Shown: positions 45,214 to 54,578, counted from the first letter of the stretch. The stretch is DNA of 64,000 bases from an uncultured Planctomycetia bacterium (GCA_937871505.1 CALMPF010000042.1:62001-126000); one strand, 5' to 3'. Numbers and translations are program-made. The notes: generated from the letters alone by a model not told the origin.

Positions 45214-46185
45214 ATGCGCATGCTCCCCTTCGTCAAGATGCACGGGATCGGCAATGACTACGTCTACGTCGACGGCTTCGCCCATGTCGTCGAGGACCCG
45301 GCGCGTCTGGCCGTGGCCATCGCCGACCGCCATCGCGGAGTCGGCAGCGACGGGCTGATCCTGGTCCTCCCCCCGGAGCCTGGCGTCGCGGCCGATCTGC
45401 GGATGCGGATGTTCAACGCCGACGGGAGCGAGAGCGAGATGTGCGGCAACGGCATCCGCTGCGTGGCCAAGTTCGCCCTCGAACGTGGTCTCGCGACCGC
45501 CCACCCGCTGCGCGTCCAGACCGGGCGTGGCGTGCTTGCGATCGAGTACGAACTCGACGCGCAGGGTGCCCTCCGGAGCGCCCGCGTCGACATGGGGGAG
45601 CCGATCTTCGACCCCGCGAGCATCCCCCTCGCCCCCGCGCGCCTCGAACGCTGGGACGCCGCGACGAACTCCGGCATCCTCGCGCTTCCGGCGGAGGGGC
45701 GCCGCGATGCGGTTCGCTTCGAAGCGACGATCCTCTCGATGGGCAACCCCCACGCGACGATCTACGTCGAGCGCGCAGCGTCGGTCGATCTGGCCCGGAT
45801 CGGCCCCGCGCTCGAGCGCCACCCCGCCTTCCCGCAGCGCGCGAACATCCACTTCGTCGAGGTGCGCTCGCCGCGCGAAGTCGTCATGCGGACATGGGAG
45901 CGCGGCAGCGGGATCACCCAGGCCTGCGGAACCGGCGCCAGCGCCGTCTGCGTCGCCGGCGTCCTCGCCGGGCGGACGGAGCGATCGATCCTCGCCCATC
46001 TGCCGGGAGGCGATCTTGAACTGGCCTGGCGCGACGATGGCCACGTCGTCATGACCGGACCTGCGACCGAGGTCTTCACGGGACTCTGGCCGCTCGAGGC
46101 CCGCACGGCCGGGCAGGGCGCATCCGAGGCCTCCGGCGGAGCCGCTCCGCACCCCCGCCACTCCGCCGCCGCGGCAGCCCGATGA
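45214..46185 (+). CDS. dapF: Diaminopimelate epimerase
   Basis: A 323-residue cytoplasmic epimerase that converts LL- to meso-diaminopimelate for lysine and peptidoglycan synthesis. The N-terminus MRMLPFVKMHGIGNDYVYVD is diagnostic, the first catalytic cysteine is in SEMCGNGIRCVAKF and the second in GITQACGTGASAVCVAG; MGNPHATIYVE and FPQRANIHFVEV also match. About 30 residues beyond the usual C-terminus are Ala/Pro-rich. The stop overlaps the M20 peptidase start (ATGA). Presence of dapF together with an OmpA domain that reads diaminopimelate indicates a peptidoglycan wall. Confidence 0.96.
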   Translation: MRMLPFVKMHGIGNDYVYVDGFAHVVEDPARLAVAIADRHRGVGSDGLILVLPPEPGVAADLRMRMFNADGSESEMCGNGIRCVAKFALERGLATAHPLRVQTGRGVLAIEYELDAQGALRSARVDMGEPIFDPASIPLAPARLERWDAATNSGILALPAEGRRDAVRFEATILSMGNPHATIYVERAASVDLARIGPALERHPAFPQRANIHFVEVRSPREVVMRTWERGSGITQACGTGASAVCVAGVLAGRTERSILAHLPGGDLELAWRDDGHVVMTGPATEVFTGLWPLEARTAGQGASEASGGAAPHPRHSAAAAAR

Positions 46186-47465
46186 GCCTCTCGGCGCGCG
46201 AGTCGTCCATCGCCGAATCGATCGCCCGCCGCGGCGCCGCGCTCCTGACGGAGCTCGCGGAGCACGTCGCGATCCCGACGGGCACAGGGCACGCCGAAGG
46301 CATCGATGAGTACCGCGAGCTGCTCCTCGGCAGGCTCGCCGCGCTGGGCGGCACGGTGGACCTGCGCCCGGGAGATCCGCGTCCGGCGTGGCTCGACATG
46401 CCGCGCCTGCTTCGCGACGGAAGTGAGGACGGCGCCGCGGGCGCGGCCATCGGAACATCGACAGCCCGCCCCGCCGCCGAACCGCCTGTCACCGCCGTGG
46501 TCACCCGACGAACCTCGGGTGCGCAGCGCGATCCCGCCCTCTTGCTCGCCGGGCACCTGGACACGGTGCATGATCCGCACGGGGCCTTCCGGCGCCTGAG
46601 CGTCGCCCCCGACGGCCGCACCGCGACCGGGCCGGGCGCCGCAGACATGAAGGGGGGCATCCTCGTGGCGATCGCTGCCCTCGAGGCACTCGCGGAGCAT
46701 GGGGCCGACGTGCCCTGGACCTTCCTCCTCAACGCCGACGAGGAGACGGGGAGCTTTCACTCGGCATCGGCGCTGACCGAGGAGGCGCGACGGCACCGCG
46801 TCGGCCTTGCGCTGGAGCCCGCCCTGCCCGACGGATCGCTGGTGGTCGCCCGGATGGGCACCGGCCAGTTCCGAATAGCTGCCCACGGCCGCGCAGCGCA
46901 CGTCGGAAGGGAGTTCGCCCGCGGCGTCAGCGCCGTCTACGCGCTCGCGCGGACGATCTCGACGCTGGAATCGTTCGTCGACCTGCGCCGCGGCGTCATC
47001 GTGAATGTCGGCCCGCTCCTCGGCGGCTCGGTCACCAACGCCGTCCCCGATCACGCGGCATGCTGGGGCAACGTCCGCTTCGCCGACGACGCCATCCAGC
47101 ATGAGCTCATGCTCCGCTTCCGCGAACTGGCGACGCACGCCGAGACCCTCCCGCGGATCGAGGTCGAGACGGCCTTCAACCGTCCTGCGAAGCCGATGAC
47201 GCCCGAGGTCGAACGTCTCGCCGTCGCCGCGCGGGAGGTCGCCGAGGCGCTCGGACAATCGCTTCCCTTCGCGACGACCGGCGGCGTCTGCGACGGGAAC
47301 ATCCTCCAGGCCGCCGGGCTCCCGGTGATCGACACCCTCGGCGTCCGCGGCGGCAACCTCCACCGCAGCGACGAGTTCGTCGAGACCGCCAGCCTCGTCG
47401 AGCGAGCGCAGCTCCTTGCGCTCTTGATCCGGCGCCTGGACGAGGCCATGGCGCCGCAGCGCTGA
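46182..47465 (+). CDS. M20 family metallopeptidase (carboxypeptidase G2-like)
   Basis: A 427-residue zinc peptidase. Metal-binding landmarks: LLAGHLDTVHDP with the first ligand, GAADMKGGILVAIAAL with the bridging aspartate, and NADEETGSFHSASALT with the catalytic glutamate. The lid/dimerisation domain is about 205-310 (AAHGRAAHVGREFARGVSAV) and the final ligand is near GNLHRSDEFVE. Closest pattern is the glutamate carboxypeptidase/ArgE-DapE group. Because it is translationally coupled to dapF, a role in diaminopimelate metabolism (a DapE-like desuccinylase) is possible, but the CPG2-like sequence makes that uncertain. Confidence 0.85.
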   Translation: MSLSARESSIAESIARRGAALLTELAEHVAIPTGTGHAEGIDEYRELLLGRLAALGGTVDLRPGDPRPAWLDMPRLLRDGSEDGAAGAAIGTSTARPAAEPPVTAVVTRRTSGAQRDPALLLAGHLDTVHDPHGAFRRLSVAPDGRTATGPGAADMKGGILVAIAALEALAEHGADVPWTFLLNADEETGSFHSASALTEEARRHRVGLALEPALPDGSLVVARMGTGQFRIAAHGRAAHVGREFARGVSAVYALARTISTLESFVDLRRGVIVNVGPLLGGSVTNAVPDHAACWGNVRFADDAIQHELMLRFRELATHAETLPRIEVETAFNRPAKPMTPEVERLAVAAREVAEALGQSLPFATTGGVCDGNILQAAGLPVIDTLGVRGGNLHRSDEFVETASLVERAQLLALLIRRLDEAMAPQR

Positions 47466-47600
47466 GAGCCTGCGAAGAAGGCCGCTGCGGCACTCGGATG
47501 CCCCGAGGGCTCCGCCTGCTCCTGCGAGCGCGCGGTCCCGATGCAGTTCGTCGGACGAAGCGATGCCGCGGCGCTCGCTCCGGCGCTCTCGTTCCGGCGC

Positions 47601-48392
47601 TCACGCCTCGCCCGCGCGCCCCGCAAGCGCGCGCTCGACTCTCCGGAACCGCCCGAGCTCATCTGCGAGCATCACGGCGAAGATCAGCACCGCCAGCAGG
47701 GAAACGCGGGTGGACCCCGCCTCGGCTGCGACGCCGGAGAGCAGAACTGCGGCCAGAAGCCCCGCGAGGATCGCAAACCAAGACTCGCTCCGGGGGACAC
47801 CGAGTCGCCGGAGCAGCGTCCCCAGAAGCAGCCGGAGCGCCGCGAGGTGCTGCCACAGCGCGGCGCAGATGAGCGAACCGACGAGCAGGCGCTCCACAAA
47901 GGAGCCGGTCTGGGCGAGCAGGACGGAGAGGAGCGCAGGAACGATGAGCGCGGCGATCCAGCTTGCGAGCGCGAGCCGCGCCTTGCGGAGGACCGCGGCA
48001 TCCTGGGTGACGTGGCGCACCAGATTCACGTAGCCGGCGGACGCCAGGCCGATGACGAGAAGCGCCGTCGCCGACGCAAGTCCGAGCCACGCGATCAGGA
48101 GCGTCGACCCGACCCTCTCATGACCGAGCGAGAAAGCGAGGGCGGCGCCCAGCGCGAGTGCGAACGAGAGCGCCAGGCCGAGCAGCGCGAGCCGCGCGTG
48201 ACGGAGAAAGCGCAGCCCCCGCAGGAACCCGATGTAGGACTCATCGTCTCCAAGCGCGAGCTTGATGGGCACGGTCGCGGTCCCTCCGCACTCGGGGCAC
48301 TGCGCTGCCTCGGCTTCAGCGTCCACCCGGGCGTATCCGCAGCTCGTGCAGACATGAGTCGGATGCGCGGCTTCAGTTACGACGGAAGTCAT
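47601..48392 (-). CDS. Zinc-ribbon multi-span membrane protein, unknown function
   Basis: A 263-residue protein. The N-terminal 45 residues hold a four-cysteine zinc ribbon (HVCTSCGYARVD, then AAQCPECGGTATV). The remainder has about six hydrophobic helices in pairs (LALLGLALSFALALGAALAF, STLLIAWLGLASATALLVIG, ALASWIAALIVPALLSVLLA and SLLAVLIFAVMLADE). No enzymatic motif is visible. ATG 48392 has a purine-rich GAGAGGAC upstream. I do not recognise the family; the zinc ribbon suggests an assembly or binding role on the cytoplasmic face. Confidence 0.65.
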   Translation of the reverse strand: MTSVVTEAAHPTHVCTSCGYARVDAEAEAAQCPECGGTATVPIKLALGDDESYIGFLRGLRFLRHARLALLGLALSFALALGAALAFSLGHERVGSTLLIAWLGLASATALLVIGLASAGYVNLVRHVTQDAAVLRKARLALASWIAALIVPALLSVLLAQTGSFVERLLVGSLICAALWQHLAALRLLLGTLLRRLGVPRSESWFAILAGLLAAVLLSGVAAEAGSTRVSLLAVLIFAVMLADELGRFRRVERALAGRAGEA

Positions 48393-48461
48393 CTCTGTCC
48401 TCTCTCGCCCACTGGGGCGAATCTGCAAACCCCGTTCCGGGAGAGAATCACCCGGCGACCG

Positions 48462-49883
48462 CTATCGGCACTCGAGGATCGGATCGTCCTCGATGCAGAC
48501 GCCGGGATCATAACCGAGGAAACACCCTGCCTTGCAGAGGACCCACACGCGCTGGCACTCCGCAAGCTTGAGAAGGAGCAGCGTGCGGCAAATCGTGCCG
48601 CATGACTGCGTCAATATATCGCACGACCAGCATCGGGCCTCGCAGTAGAACCCGGCAGTCCCGTTGAGGCAGGGCGAAGCGCAGTTGCCGGTGCACGCCG
48701 CCCACGCCTCCGAACAGCCGGTCTTGCAGCGTTCGTCCTCGCAGCGCACCGCAGTCTCGCACCGGATCAGGCGGCAGTCGCAGAGAGCTCCGCACGCGTC
48801 CTCCGGGCCGGGCACGAGGATCGGCGGCTGCCATGGCGAGACCGTCGGACCATCGGCCCCTCCGCTCCCGCCCCCAGCGTCCCCGGGCGACCTTCGGATC
48901 GGCGGTGGCTCGGGCGATGTCGCCGGCGCGACCGGCGCCAGCAGCAACCACTGGCTCTCCGGAGCGTCGATCGGACCGATCACGCCCGTGATGAAGACTT
49001 CCGCGCCCGGGGCCACTCCGCGGCCGGACTCGAGGCCGATCAGGAACTCCAGCAGCTCGCCGCGACGCCGCGACCCGATCACCGAGAAGGCTGTCGACTC
49101 GAGGCGATCGTTCTCGGAGTCGATCATGATCACCGCGACGATCTGAGCGTCCACCTGATCGCCGCCGTCGATCTCGATCGAGAGATGCAGGCCGACGCCG
49201 CCACCCGCGAGCGGAAGCGACTCGACCCGAGAAGCGGCGACCGCCACGCAGGGGAGTGACGCGATCTCGAAGCCGACGGATCCGATCGACGCTCCCCCAT
49301 CGGCGGCGTGAGCGACGACCGCGAAGTGATGCACTCCGGGGTCGCGGATGGGCAGCCCATGCGCGAACGGCCGACCGTTCAGGAAGCACTCGATCCGGAC
49401 GATCGCCGCTCCGGCGCCGTCGTCCGCTGCGACCCGGACCACCGGCAGTACGACGGCGGGTGCGCGAAAGCGGATGACCGGGTCGAGGCAGGCCTCTGAT
49501 GCCACATCAGACCAGAGCTCGATCTCGATCGCGACGCCCGCCTGCGGCTGGTCGCCGGGTCGATCGAGCTTCATCGAGCGCGGCGAAGCCGAGGGGCATC
49601 CCATCGCGCGGCGGCCCGCAAGCGCACCGCTCGCGAGAAGACCCAAGGCCAGGAGGGCGACAAAGGCGAGCACGCGTCCTCGCCGCACGGACAGCGCCCG
49701 ACGACGGGCACCGAAGGCCTCCGATTGCACGCCCCATGCCGTCGCCGCGACAACCTCAGGGCGTCCAGAGCTGGCCCCGCTCTGCTCACCGCGTCGAGCG
49801 CGAGCGCTGCGCAGGCACCCGACGGCAGGAGCGAACACCGCGAGGCCCGGCAGGGCTTCGCGAACACATGCATTCACGATCAT
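48462..49883 (-). CDS. Exported protein with a cysteine-dense C-terminal domain
   Basis: A 473-residue protein I do not recognise. A 70-residue basic N-terminus precedes one hydrophobic segment at about 72-90 (VLAFVALLALGLLASGALAG), so export probably needs an atypically long signal or an anchor; an internal start may be used. Residues 95-320 are beta-rich. After a Pro/Gly-rich hinge (PPPIRRSPGDAGGGSGGADG), the last 115 residues contain 20 cysteines (for example ACGALCDCRLIRCETAVRCE), a spacing that suggests a disulfide knob or metal-binding domain. ATG 49883 has an AAAGGGGG sequence 6 bases upstream. Confidence 0.6.
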   Translation of the reverse strand: MIVNACVREALPGLAVFAPAVGCLRSARARRGEQSGASSGRPEVVAATAWGVQSEAFGARRRALSVRRGRVLAFVALLALGLLASGALAGRRAMGCPSASPRSMKLDRPGDQPQAGVAIEIELWSDVASEACLDPVIRFRAPAVVLPVVRVAADDGAGAAIVRIECFLNGRPFAHGLPIRDPGVHHFAVVAHAADGGASIGSVGFEIASLPCVAVAASRVESLPLAGGGVGLHLSIEIDGGDQVDAQIVAVIMIDSENDRLESTAFSVIGSRRRGELLEFLIGLESGRGVAPGAEVFITGVIGPIDAPESQWLLLAPVAPATSPEPPPIRRSPGDAGGGSGGADGPTVSPWQPPILVPGPEDACGALCDCRLIRCETAVRCEDERCKTGCSEAWAACTGNCASPCLNGTAGFYCEARCWSCDILTQSCGTICRTLLLLKLAECQRVWVLCKAGCFLGYDPGVCIEDDPILECR

Positions 49884-49953
49884 GGCTACCCCCTTTGAAC
49901 ACGATTCGAGTCAGAAGTCCCGGGCGCTCCCAGCACTACAGCGCTGGAACTCG

Positions 49954-49983
49954 TCTGCTGCGGCCGCCCGGTTGCGGAATGCC
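49954..49983. repeat. Inverted partial copy of the inverted-repeat element
   Basis: TCTGCTGCGGCCGCCCGG followed by TTGCGGAATGCC is the reverse complement of 55702-55729 with two mismatches. The left half of the element was not found nearby. Confidence 0.75.
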
Positions 49984-50401
49984 AGCAAGGCCAGAGCTGC
50001 CCACCATCAGCGGCTCGAGGGGCGCCCCGCAGGGACGCCCCAAGAGACGCACAGAACGAAAGCGGCGCTCTGCGCGGTGACCTGTGCCGTCAGCAACATG
50101 GGATGTCAGCACCATCAGCGGCATCAGCCACATGACCCCGAGCGCCTGGATTGCTCCGGCACCGCGAGAGAGTACCATCGCGACAGCGCACAACCCCGAG
50201 TATCTACTTTTTTCTGCGCGTGATTGGCGATTCGTCCCGAACGCGAATCAGGTGCTGCGGCCACTGGAGCTCCGGCGATCGAATCGGCTCGAGATCGGGC
50301 GCGCGAACCCACCGCGAAGCGGCAAGCACCGGGAGCCAAGAGACGCCGGAGGCTCTGTCCCAGATCCCAAATCGGTGTTGCGCGTCGGAGGGTCCATCGC
50401 G

Positions 50402-50995
50402 ATGCGACTCACGGACGAGCAGCTTGACTGGAGCGGCGAACGGGTGCCAGGCTCTGCGCGTGCTCCATCGACGGCACGTTGAGCACGGCACGCGGCGGAG
50501 GCGACGGTCTCGGATGCACGAAGGCGGGAGCGGGCGTGGAGATCATGGTCCACGTCGATGCACGCGGGTCGCCGTCGACACGACATCCGCGTCGCCGCAC
50601 GAGAGTCGACTCGTGCAGCAGCTCTTCGATCGGATGCTTCCGGCAGCACCGCACGAGCCGGTGATGGGTGCCAAGGCGCGCGACGGTGATGCGCTCGACG
50701 CCGGGCCCGGGGAAGCCGGCATCGAGATGATCGCGCCGCACCGCGGCAATCGGCGTGCCGAGGGCAGGACGCAGGACGGTCGGCCGCTGCGCCGGCATGC
50801 GAGGCGAGCCGCTGCCGAGAGGACAATCCCGCGATTCCAGCACTTTCGCCGTCCGTGCAGTCGGCGGGAGAAGTCGACGAAGTCCTCCCGCGGCCATCTG
50901 CATTTGACTTGTTCGTTCCCGTTGCTTCGTGCGGTTCTGCGATCGCGTCTCGCCGAGGCCAGCGCGGCGCACGGATCACCTCCACGCACGAACGG
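50402..50995 (+). pseudogene. Degenerate IS5-family (IS427-like) transposase
   Basis: Remnants of one transposase lie in order but in three frames. At 50402, MRLTDEQLDW matches the typical N-terminus. From about 50494, another frame gives GGGDGLGCTKAGAGVEIMVH and VDARGSP, the segment around the first catalytic aspartate. From about 50572 a third frame gives DTTSASPHESRLVQQLF, VMGAKARDGDALDA, GIEMIAPHRGNRRAEGRTQD and GRPLRRHARR, then ERTIPRFQHFRRP, the conserved C-terminal DDE region. Most of the region between the first two pieces is missing (family length is about 260-270). The element is therefore dead. Family matched from memory of the motifs; a search would confirm it. Confidence 0.75.
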
Positions 50996-51210
50996 CACGG
51001 GCTGCACGGGTGATCCGCGGGTTCCGCGGACGATCGTCGGGGCGCGCACCCCGCGGGCCGGGCGGAAGCGCTGGATCATCCGGCGCTCCGATGGACTCGG
51101 AGGGGCGCTGGAGTGCCAGGCAGCCGCTTCCGGCTTGGTTGGAGCCCGCTCTTTGGGGCCCGAGGCGGCCAGTCAGCCCGGAATCCCCGCGCCGAACCGT
51201 CCCTGCGCCG

Positions 51211-52671
51211 CTACCGCGCCCACAGCTCGACGCGTCCCGCGACGCTCAGCGCGAGGATCGTGAGCGCGCCGAGGGTGATGCGCCGGACCGCTGCGTCGAT
51301 GGGGAGCCTGCGCGTCGGACGACCGACCAGCCCCCGCAGATAGGCCTGGCGCCAGCGGATCGACCCGTGCCTCCAGCTCCTTCGCTCGGGGTCGATGGCG
51401 CCCGGCGCAGCCACGCTCTCGAGCGCGTCGCACATCGCATCGACCGCTTCCGGCAGCACCCGATCGGCCCCTGCGACCTCGCTCAGATGGACGACCGCGA
51501 AGGTGTCCGCCTGGCGTTCGAGCCGCCGCGAGACCCAGCCGAAGAGCCCGAGCACGATGCCGGCTCCGCCGAGCGCGAGAAGGATCTCGACCGGGCCGGG
51601 GCCGAGCGACGACAGAGCCGATTCGAGCGCGGGCAACCAGCCCTCGCCCTCGGGAGCGCCGCTCTCCACGAGCCGGCGAAGCGCGTCGACGGCGGTCCCC
51701 AGCGCCGCGCCGATGGCGATGATCGTCAACAGTGCGAGAGGCAGATGGCGGCGGCGCAGATGGCCGATCTCGTGGGCCATCACCGCATGGAGCTGCGGCG
51801 GCGGCAGCTCGGCCAGCAGGGCATCGGTGAGCAGCACATAGCGGAGCCCCGGGAGCACGCCGACCACGGCGCCGTTCAGCACTGCGCCGTCCGTCGGCCA
51901 GAGCAGGCAGTCGCGGATGCGGACGCGATGCCTGCGGCCGATCGCCATCAGCCCCTCGCGGAGCGTCCCGCCCGGAAGCGATCGCGCCCCGAGCACGAGG
52001 CGCACGAGCAGCGGGCTGACGACGAGGACCGCGGCGACCGTCGCCACCGCGGCAGCGTCGCGCCACCCGGGTGCGAGCGCCGGCTCCCAGAGCCGCCACG
52101 CGCGGTCGAGCAGCTCGAGCCCGCCGACGGCCAGCAGGATCGGGAGGAGCATCAGGAGGACCTGCATCCGCACCTGAAGCGCCATCCAGGCGCCGCGCGA
52201 TCGCGCCGGGAGGACCACCCCGCCTCCCGAAGCGACCCGTGCGATCGACTCCGCGTCCCGGAGCCGGCGTTCCAGCGGATACCAGCACCACCACGTCACG
52301 GCCAGCGCGAGCAGCGGCGGGAACATCGCGACGAGCTCGTCGATGAGGACGAGGTCGCCGAGGCGCTGGCGCACGACGTCGGTCCATCCGAAGGCGAGGA
52401 TCGCGCCCGCGTGCGCCGCGAGCACGACGCCGCGCACGAGGCGCACTCCGCGGTCGGCGCGGCGGAGCGTCCATCCGACATCGGCCCCCGCCGCCCTTCC
52501 GGCTCCGTCGAGGCGGCGCAGCGCCGCACGGACGATGAGCGTCACCGCGACCGCGGCGATCAGCGGCTGGGCGAGCGCCGCGGCGCAGGCTGCGACCGGG
52601 TCGATCGCCAGCCCGGGGAGCTCTCCGCCCCCGATGACCAGCACCACGACGATGAGCACGAAGGGCGACAC
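51211..52671 (-). CDS. M48-family membrane metalloprotease
   Basis: A 486-residue membrane zinc protease. Several hydrophobic helices occupy the first 240 residues; the catalytic motif VMAHEIGHLRRRH (HExxH) lies near residue 300 and is followed by a membrane span (LPLALLTIIAIGAALG) and the third ligand in RRLERQADTFAVVHL (ExxxD), as in HtpX/Ste24 enzymes. The protease would sit in the inner membrane and act in protein quality control or prenyl-protein-like processing; the substrate is unknown. GTG 52671 is chosen because the next codons enter a membrane helix (SPFVLIVVVLVIGG); the longer ATG at 52809 would add 46 residues of low-complexity sequence. Confidence 0.82.
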   Translation of the reverse strand: MSPFVLIVVVLVIGGGELPGLAIDPVAACAAALAQPLIAAVAVTLIVRAALRRLDGAGRAAGADVGWTLRRADRGVRLVRGVVLAAHAGAILAFGWTDVVRQRLGDLVLIDELVAMFPPLLALAVTWWCWYPLERRLRDAESIARVASGGGVVLPARSRGAWMALQVRMQVLLMLLPILLAVGGLELLDRAWRLWEPALAPGWRDAAAVATVAAVLVVSPLLVRLVLGARSLPGGTLREGLMAIGRRHRVRIRDCLLWPTDGAVLNGAVVGVLPGLRYVLLTDALLAELPPPQLHAVMAHEIGHLRRRHLPLALLTIIAIGAALGTAVDALRRLVESGAPEGEGWLPALESALSSLGPGPVEILLALGGAGIVLGLFGWVSRRLERQADTFAVVHLSEVAGADRVLPEAVDAMCDALESVAAPGAIDPERRSWRHGSIRWRQAYLRGLVGRPTRRLPIDAAVRRITLGALTILALSVAGRVELWAR

Positions 52672-52864
52672 GGAGCGTTCTCGGTTCCCTGCCGGGGCGT
52701 TTGCCGGGAGCCGCTCGCGCCGCGCGCCCTCGGCCCGGGCCGCCAGGACGTCCCCCGCAGGAGCCCGACAGGGCGGCGGGAGCCGGGGACCGCACCGCGG
52801 TGCCGCCATCCGCTGCGGAGCCGACGAGGCTTCCGCACCGCTCCGCGGCAGGGCGCCGCGCGGA

Positions 52865-54370
52865 TCAGCGGGCGATGCTGCCCAGATCGACGCTCACGCC
52901 GCCGTGGCGGTAGAAGTCGACGTTGAGCGTTCCGCGATCGATGAAGGTGAAGACGAGCGCGTTCGCCCGCGTGCTGTCGGCGTACTGCATGTCGCCCTGC
53001 GCCGGCGCCGCGTAGCGGGCGTTGTCGTACCGGGTCGCATGAAGGTGAAAGTGGAAGATCGCCGTGTAGCCGAGATCGAAGAGCTCCTGCGGCGCGTTGT
53101 ACCGCTCGTCGTTGCCGCGCATCCGCGGGGGCACCTCCACGATCTCGTAGCGGCCCGCCTCATCGAGCCGGATCACCCCCCCATACTCCGTTGTCCGGTC
53201 CTTCAGGTCGCGCTCTGCGATCTCGAACAGGTGGGCGCGGACCTGCGGGACGCGCAGCGCGTCGATGGCGAGGTTCATCGCGAGCAGGTCGCCCCAGGTC
53301 AGCTCGCCGCGCCACTCCCGAAGCGTCTGCCGATACCGGCCGGGCCATCCCTCGAAGTCGATGGTCACGACCCGCCCGGATTCGGGCGAGCGCAGCCACG
53401 CGTCGATCCGCGCATCGAGATCGGCGGCGGGCATCGCAAGAAGCTCCGGACGATGGCGCTGCGCCGCGACGAGCGCGCCCAGATCGCGCAGCTCGACCGT
53501 GGCGCGGCGGTCCGGGGGAAGGGCCGCGACCGCGCCGCGCGCTTCGCTCCAGAAGCCGCTCCGCGCCGGTTCGCGCAGCTTGCGGACCCAGAGGATCTCC
53601 TCGCGCGTGGCGGGAAACACCCCCAGCTCGGCGACGCCTGCGCGGAGATCCGCGAGGAAGAGATCTCCCGGCTTGACCGCGTGATCGCGGAGCAGCGTCG
53701 CGAGGCGCTCGCGCTGATCGAGGCGGAGGAGCATCTCCCAGCAGCGCGTCCGGAGGTTCTGCTGCGCGACGCCGTCGGCTTCGACGAGCGTCTGGAAGAG
53801 ATAGTCGGCGACGCGGTCGGAGCCGACGAGCGCCTCGAGCGCCTTCCGTTCCGGCCGGTCGCTGTCCTTCTCGACCCAGCCCGCGATCGGGAAGGCCCAG
53901 GCGCGCACCAGGGTCGGCGCGTACTCGACCCAGCCGCGCTCGGCGATCATCTGGCAGACGCGCGTCCGCCACTCGAGCATCTCCATGCGCGGAAGCTGGA
54001 GCTCGAGCGTGCGCCGCAGCGCCTCCGGGTCGATCTCCGCGAGCTGTTCGAAGGCCAGCACCCTCACCGCGGTCGGATACCCCGGCGCGTGCAGCATCCG
54101 CCGCAGCGCCTGGATGTACGCCTCGCGGTTCTCGGTGTCGAGCGCGCCGGCCTCGATCGCCGTGCGCATCCGTGCCGGGGTGCTGTCGGTGTCCGCGAGG
54201 ACGGCGATCGGATCCGCCGGCGGCCGCGCCGTCGATCCGCAGCCGGCAAGCGCGAAGGCCAGCGCCCCGGCCGCAGCGCAGCGGGCCGCAGCGGCCGTCG
54301 AACCGGCCTGGGCACGCGGCGCGGTCCGGCCGGAGGAGTGCGGGTCGTTGACCGAGTCCGTTCGACGCAT
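52865..54370 (-). CDS. Large lipoprotein of unknown function with a C-terminal His-rich motif
   Basis: A 501-residue exported lipoprotein. The lipobox LAFALAGC places the lipidated cysteine at residue 44 after an unusually long basic N-region; leaderless ATG 54370 follows a TACACT box, but an internal start is possible. Residues 60-200 are helical repeats like HEAT/armadillo (PEALRRTLELQLPRMEMLEW). The C-terminal 110 residues are compact: IFHFHLHATRYDNARY is followed about 15 residues later by QYADSTRANALVFTFIDRGT, an HxH...D arrangement seen in JAMM-type metal sites, though no glutamate is assigned. No known family is recognised. Confidence 0.6.
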   Translation of the reverse strand: MRRTDSVNDPHSSGRTAPRAQAGSTAAAARCAAAGALAFALAGCGSTARPPADPIAVLADTDSTPARMRTAIEAGALDTENREAYIQALRRMLHAPGYPTAVRVLAFEQLAEIDPEALRRTLELQLPRMEMLEWRTRVCQMIAERGWVEYAPTLVRAWAFPIAGWVEKDSDRPERKALEALVGSDRVADYLFQTLVEADGVAQQNLRTRCWEMLLRLDQRERLATLLRDHAVKPGDLFLADLRAGVAELGVFPATREEILWVRKLREPARSGFWSEARGAVAALPPDRRATVELRDLGALVAAQRHRPELLAMPAADLDARIDAWLRSPESGRVVTIDFEGWPGRYRQTLREWRGELTWGDLLAMNLAIDALRVPQVRAHLFEIAERDLKDRTTEYGGVIRLDEAGRYEIVEVPPRMRGNDERYNAPQELFDLGYTAIFHFHLHATRYDNARYAAPAQGDMQYADSTRANALVFTFIDRGTLNVDFYRHGGVSVDLGSIAR

Positions 54371-54379
54371 GGAGCGGCC

Positions 54380-54385
54380 AGTGTA
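54380..54385 (-). promoter_or_regulatory. Putative -10 box of the lipoprotein gene
   Basis: On the minus strand TACACT ends 9 bases before the ATG at 54370. Confidence 0.45.
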
Positions 54386-54564
54386 GTGGCGGCTGCGGCG
54401 ACGGCGCGCCGAGCCCTTCGGACCCTCGAACGTCGAACCTCGTCGCCGAACGAACCGGAGCGACCCGCGAGCTGCGGGAGGCGGAATCGGAGTCGCGCTT
54501 CGACCGACCTTCGAGGCGCCCACGAGCCGGCCGGGCATCGCCGAAGGGGCATTCCGACTTCACC

Positions 54565-54570
54565 TACTCT
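54565..54570 (+). promoter_or_regulatory. Putative -10 box of cdsA
   Basis: TACTCT ends 8 bases before the ATG at 54579; no Shine-Dalgarno fits between. Confidence 0.45.
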
Positions 54571-54578
54571 CCCCGCTC

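Larger units (their letters stand above)
49884..51210. other. 1.3-kb region without intact genes
   Basis: It contains an inverted half-copy of the inverted-repeat element (49954-49983) and the remains of an IS5-type transposase (50402-50995). Around 50197-50215 there is a rare T-rich tract (TATCTACTTTTTTCTG). No other gene is supported. Confidence 0.65.

Noticed and set aside
50151..51263. 370-residue plus frame as an intact gene
   Set aside because: Only the middle resembles a transposase; the N-terminal and catalytic parts are in other frames, so it is a pseudogene.
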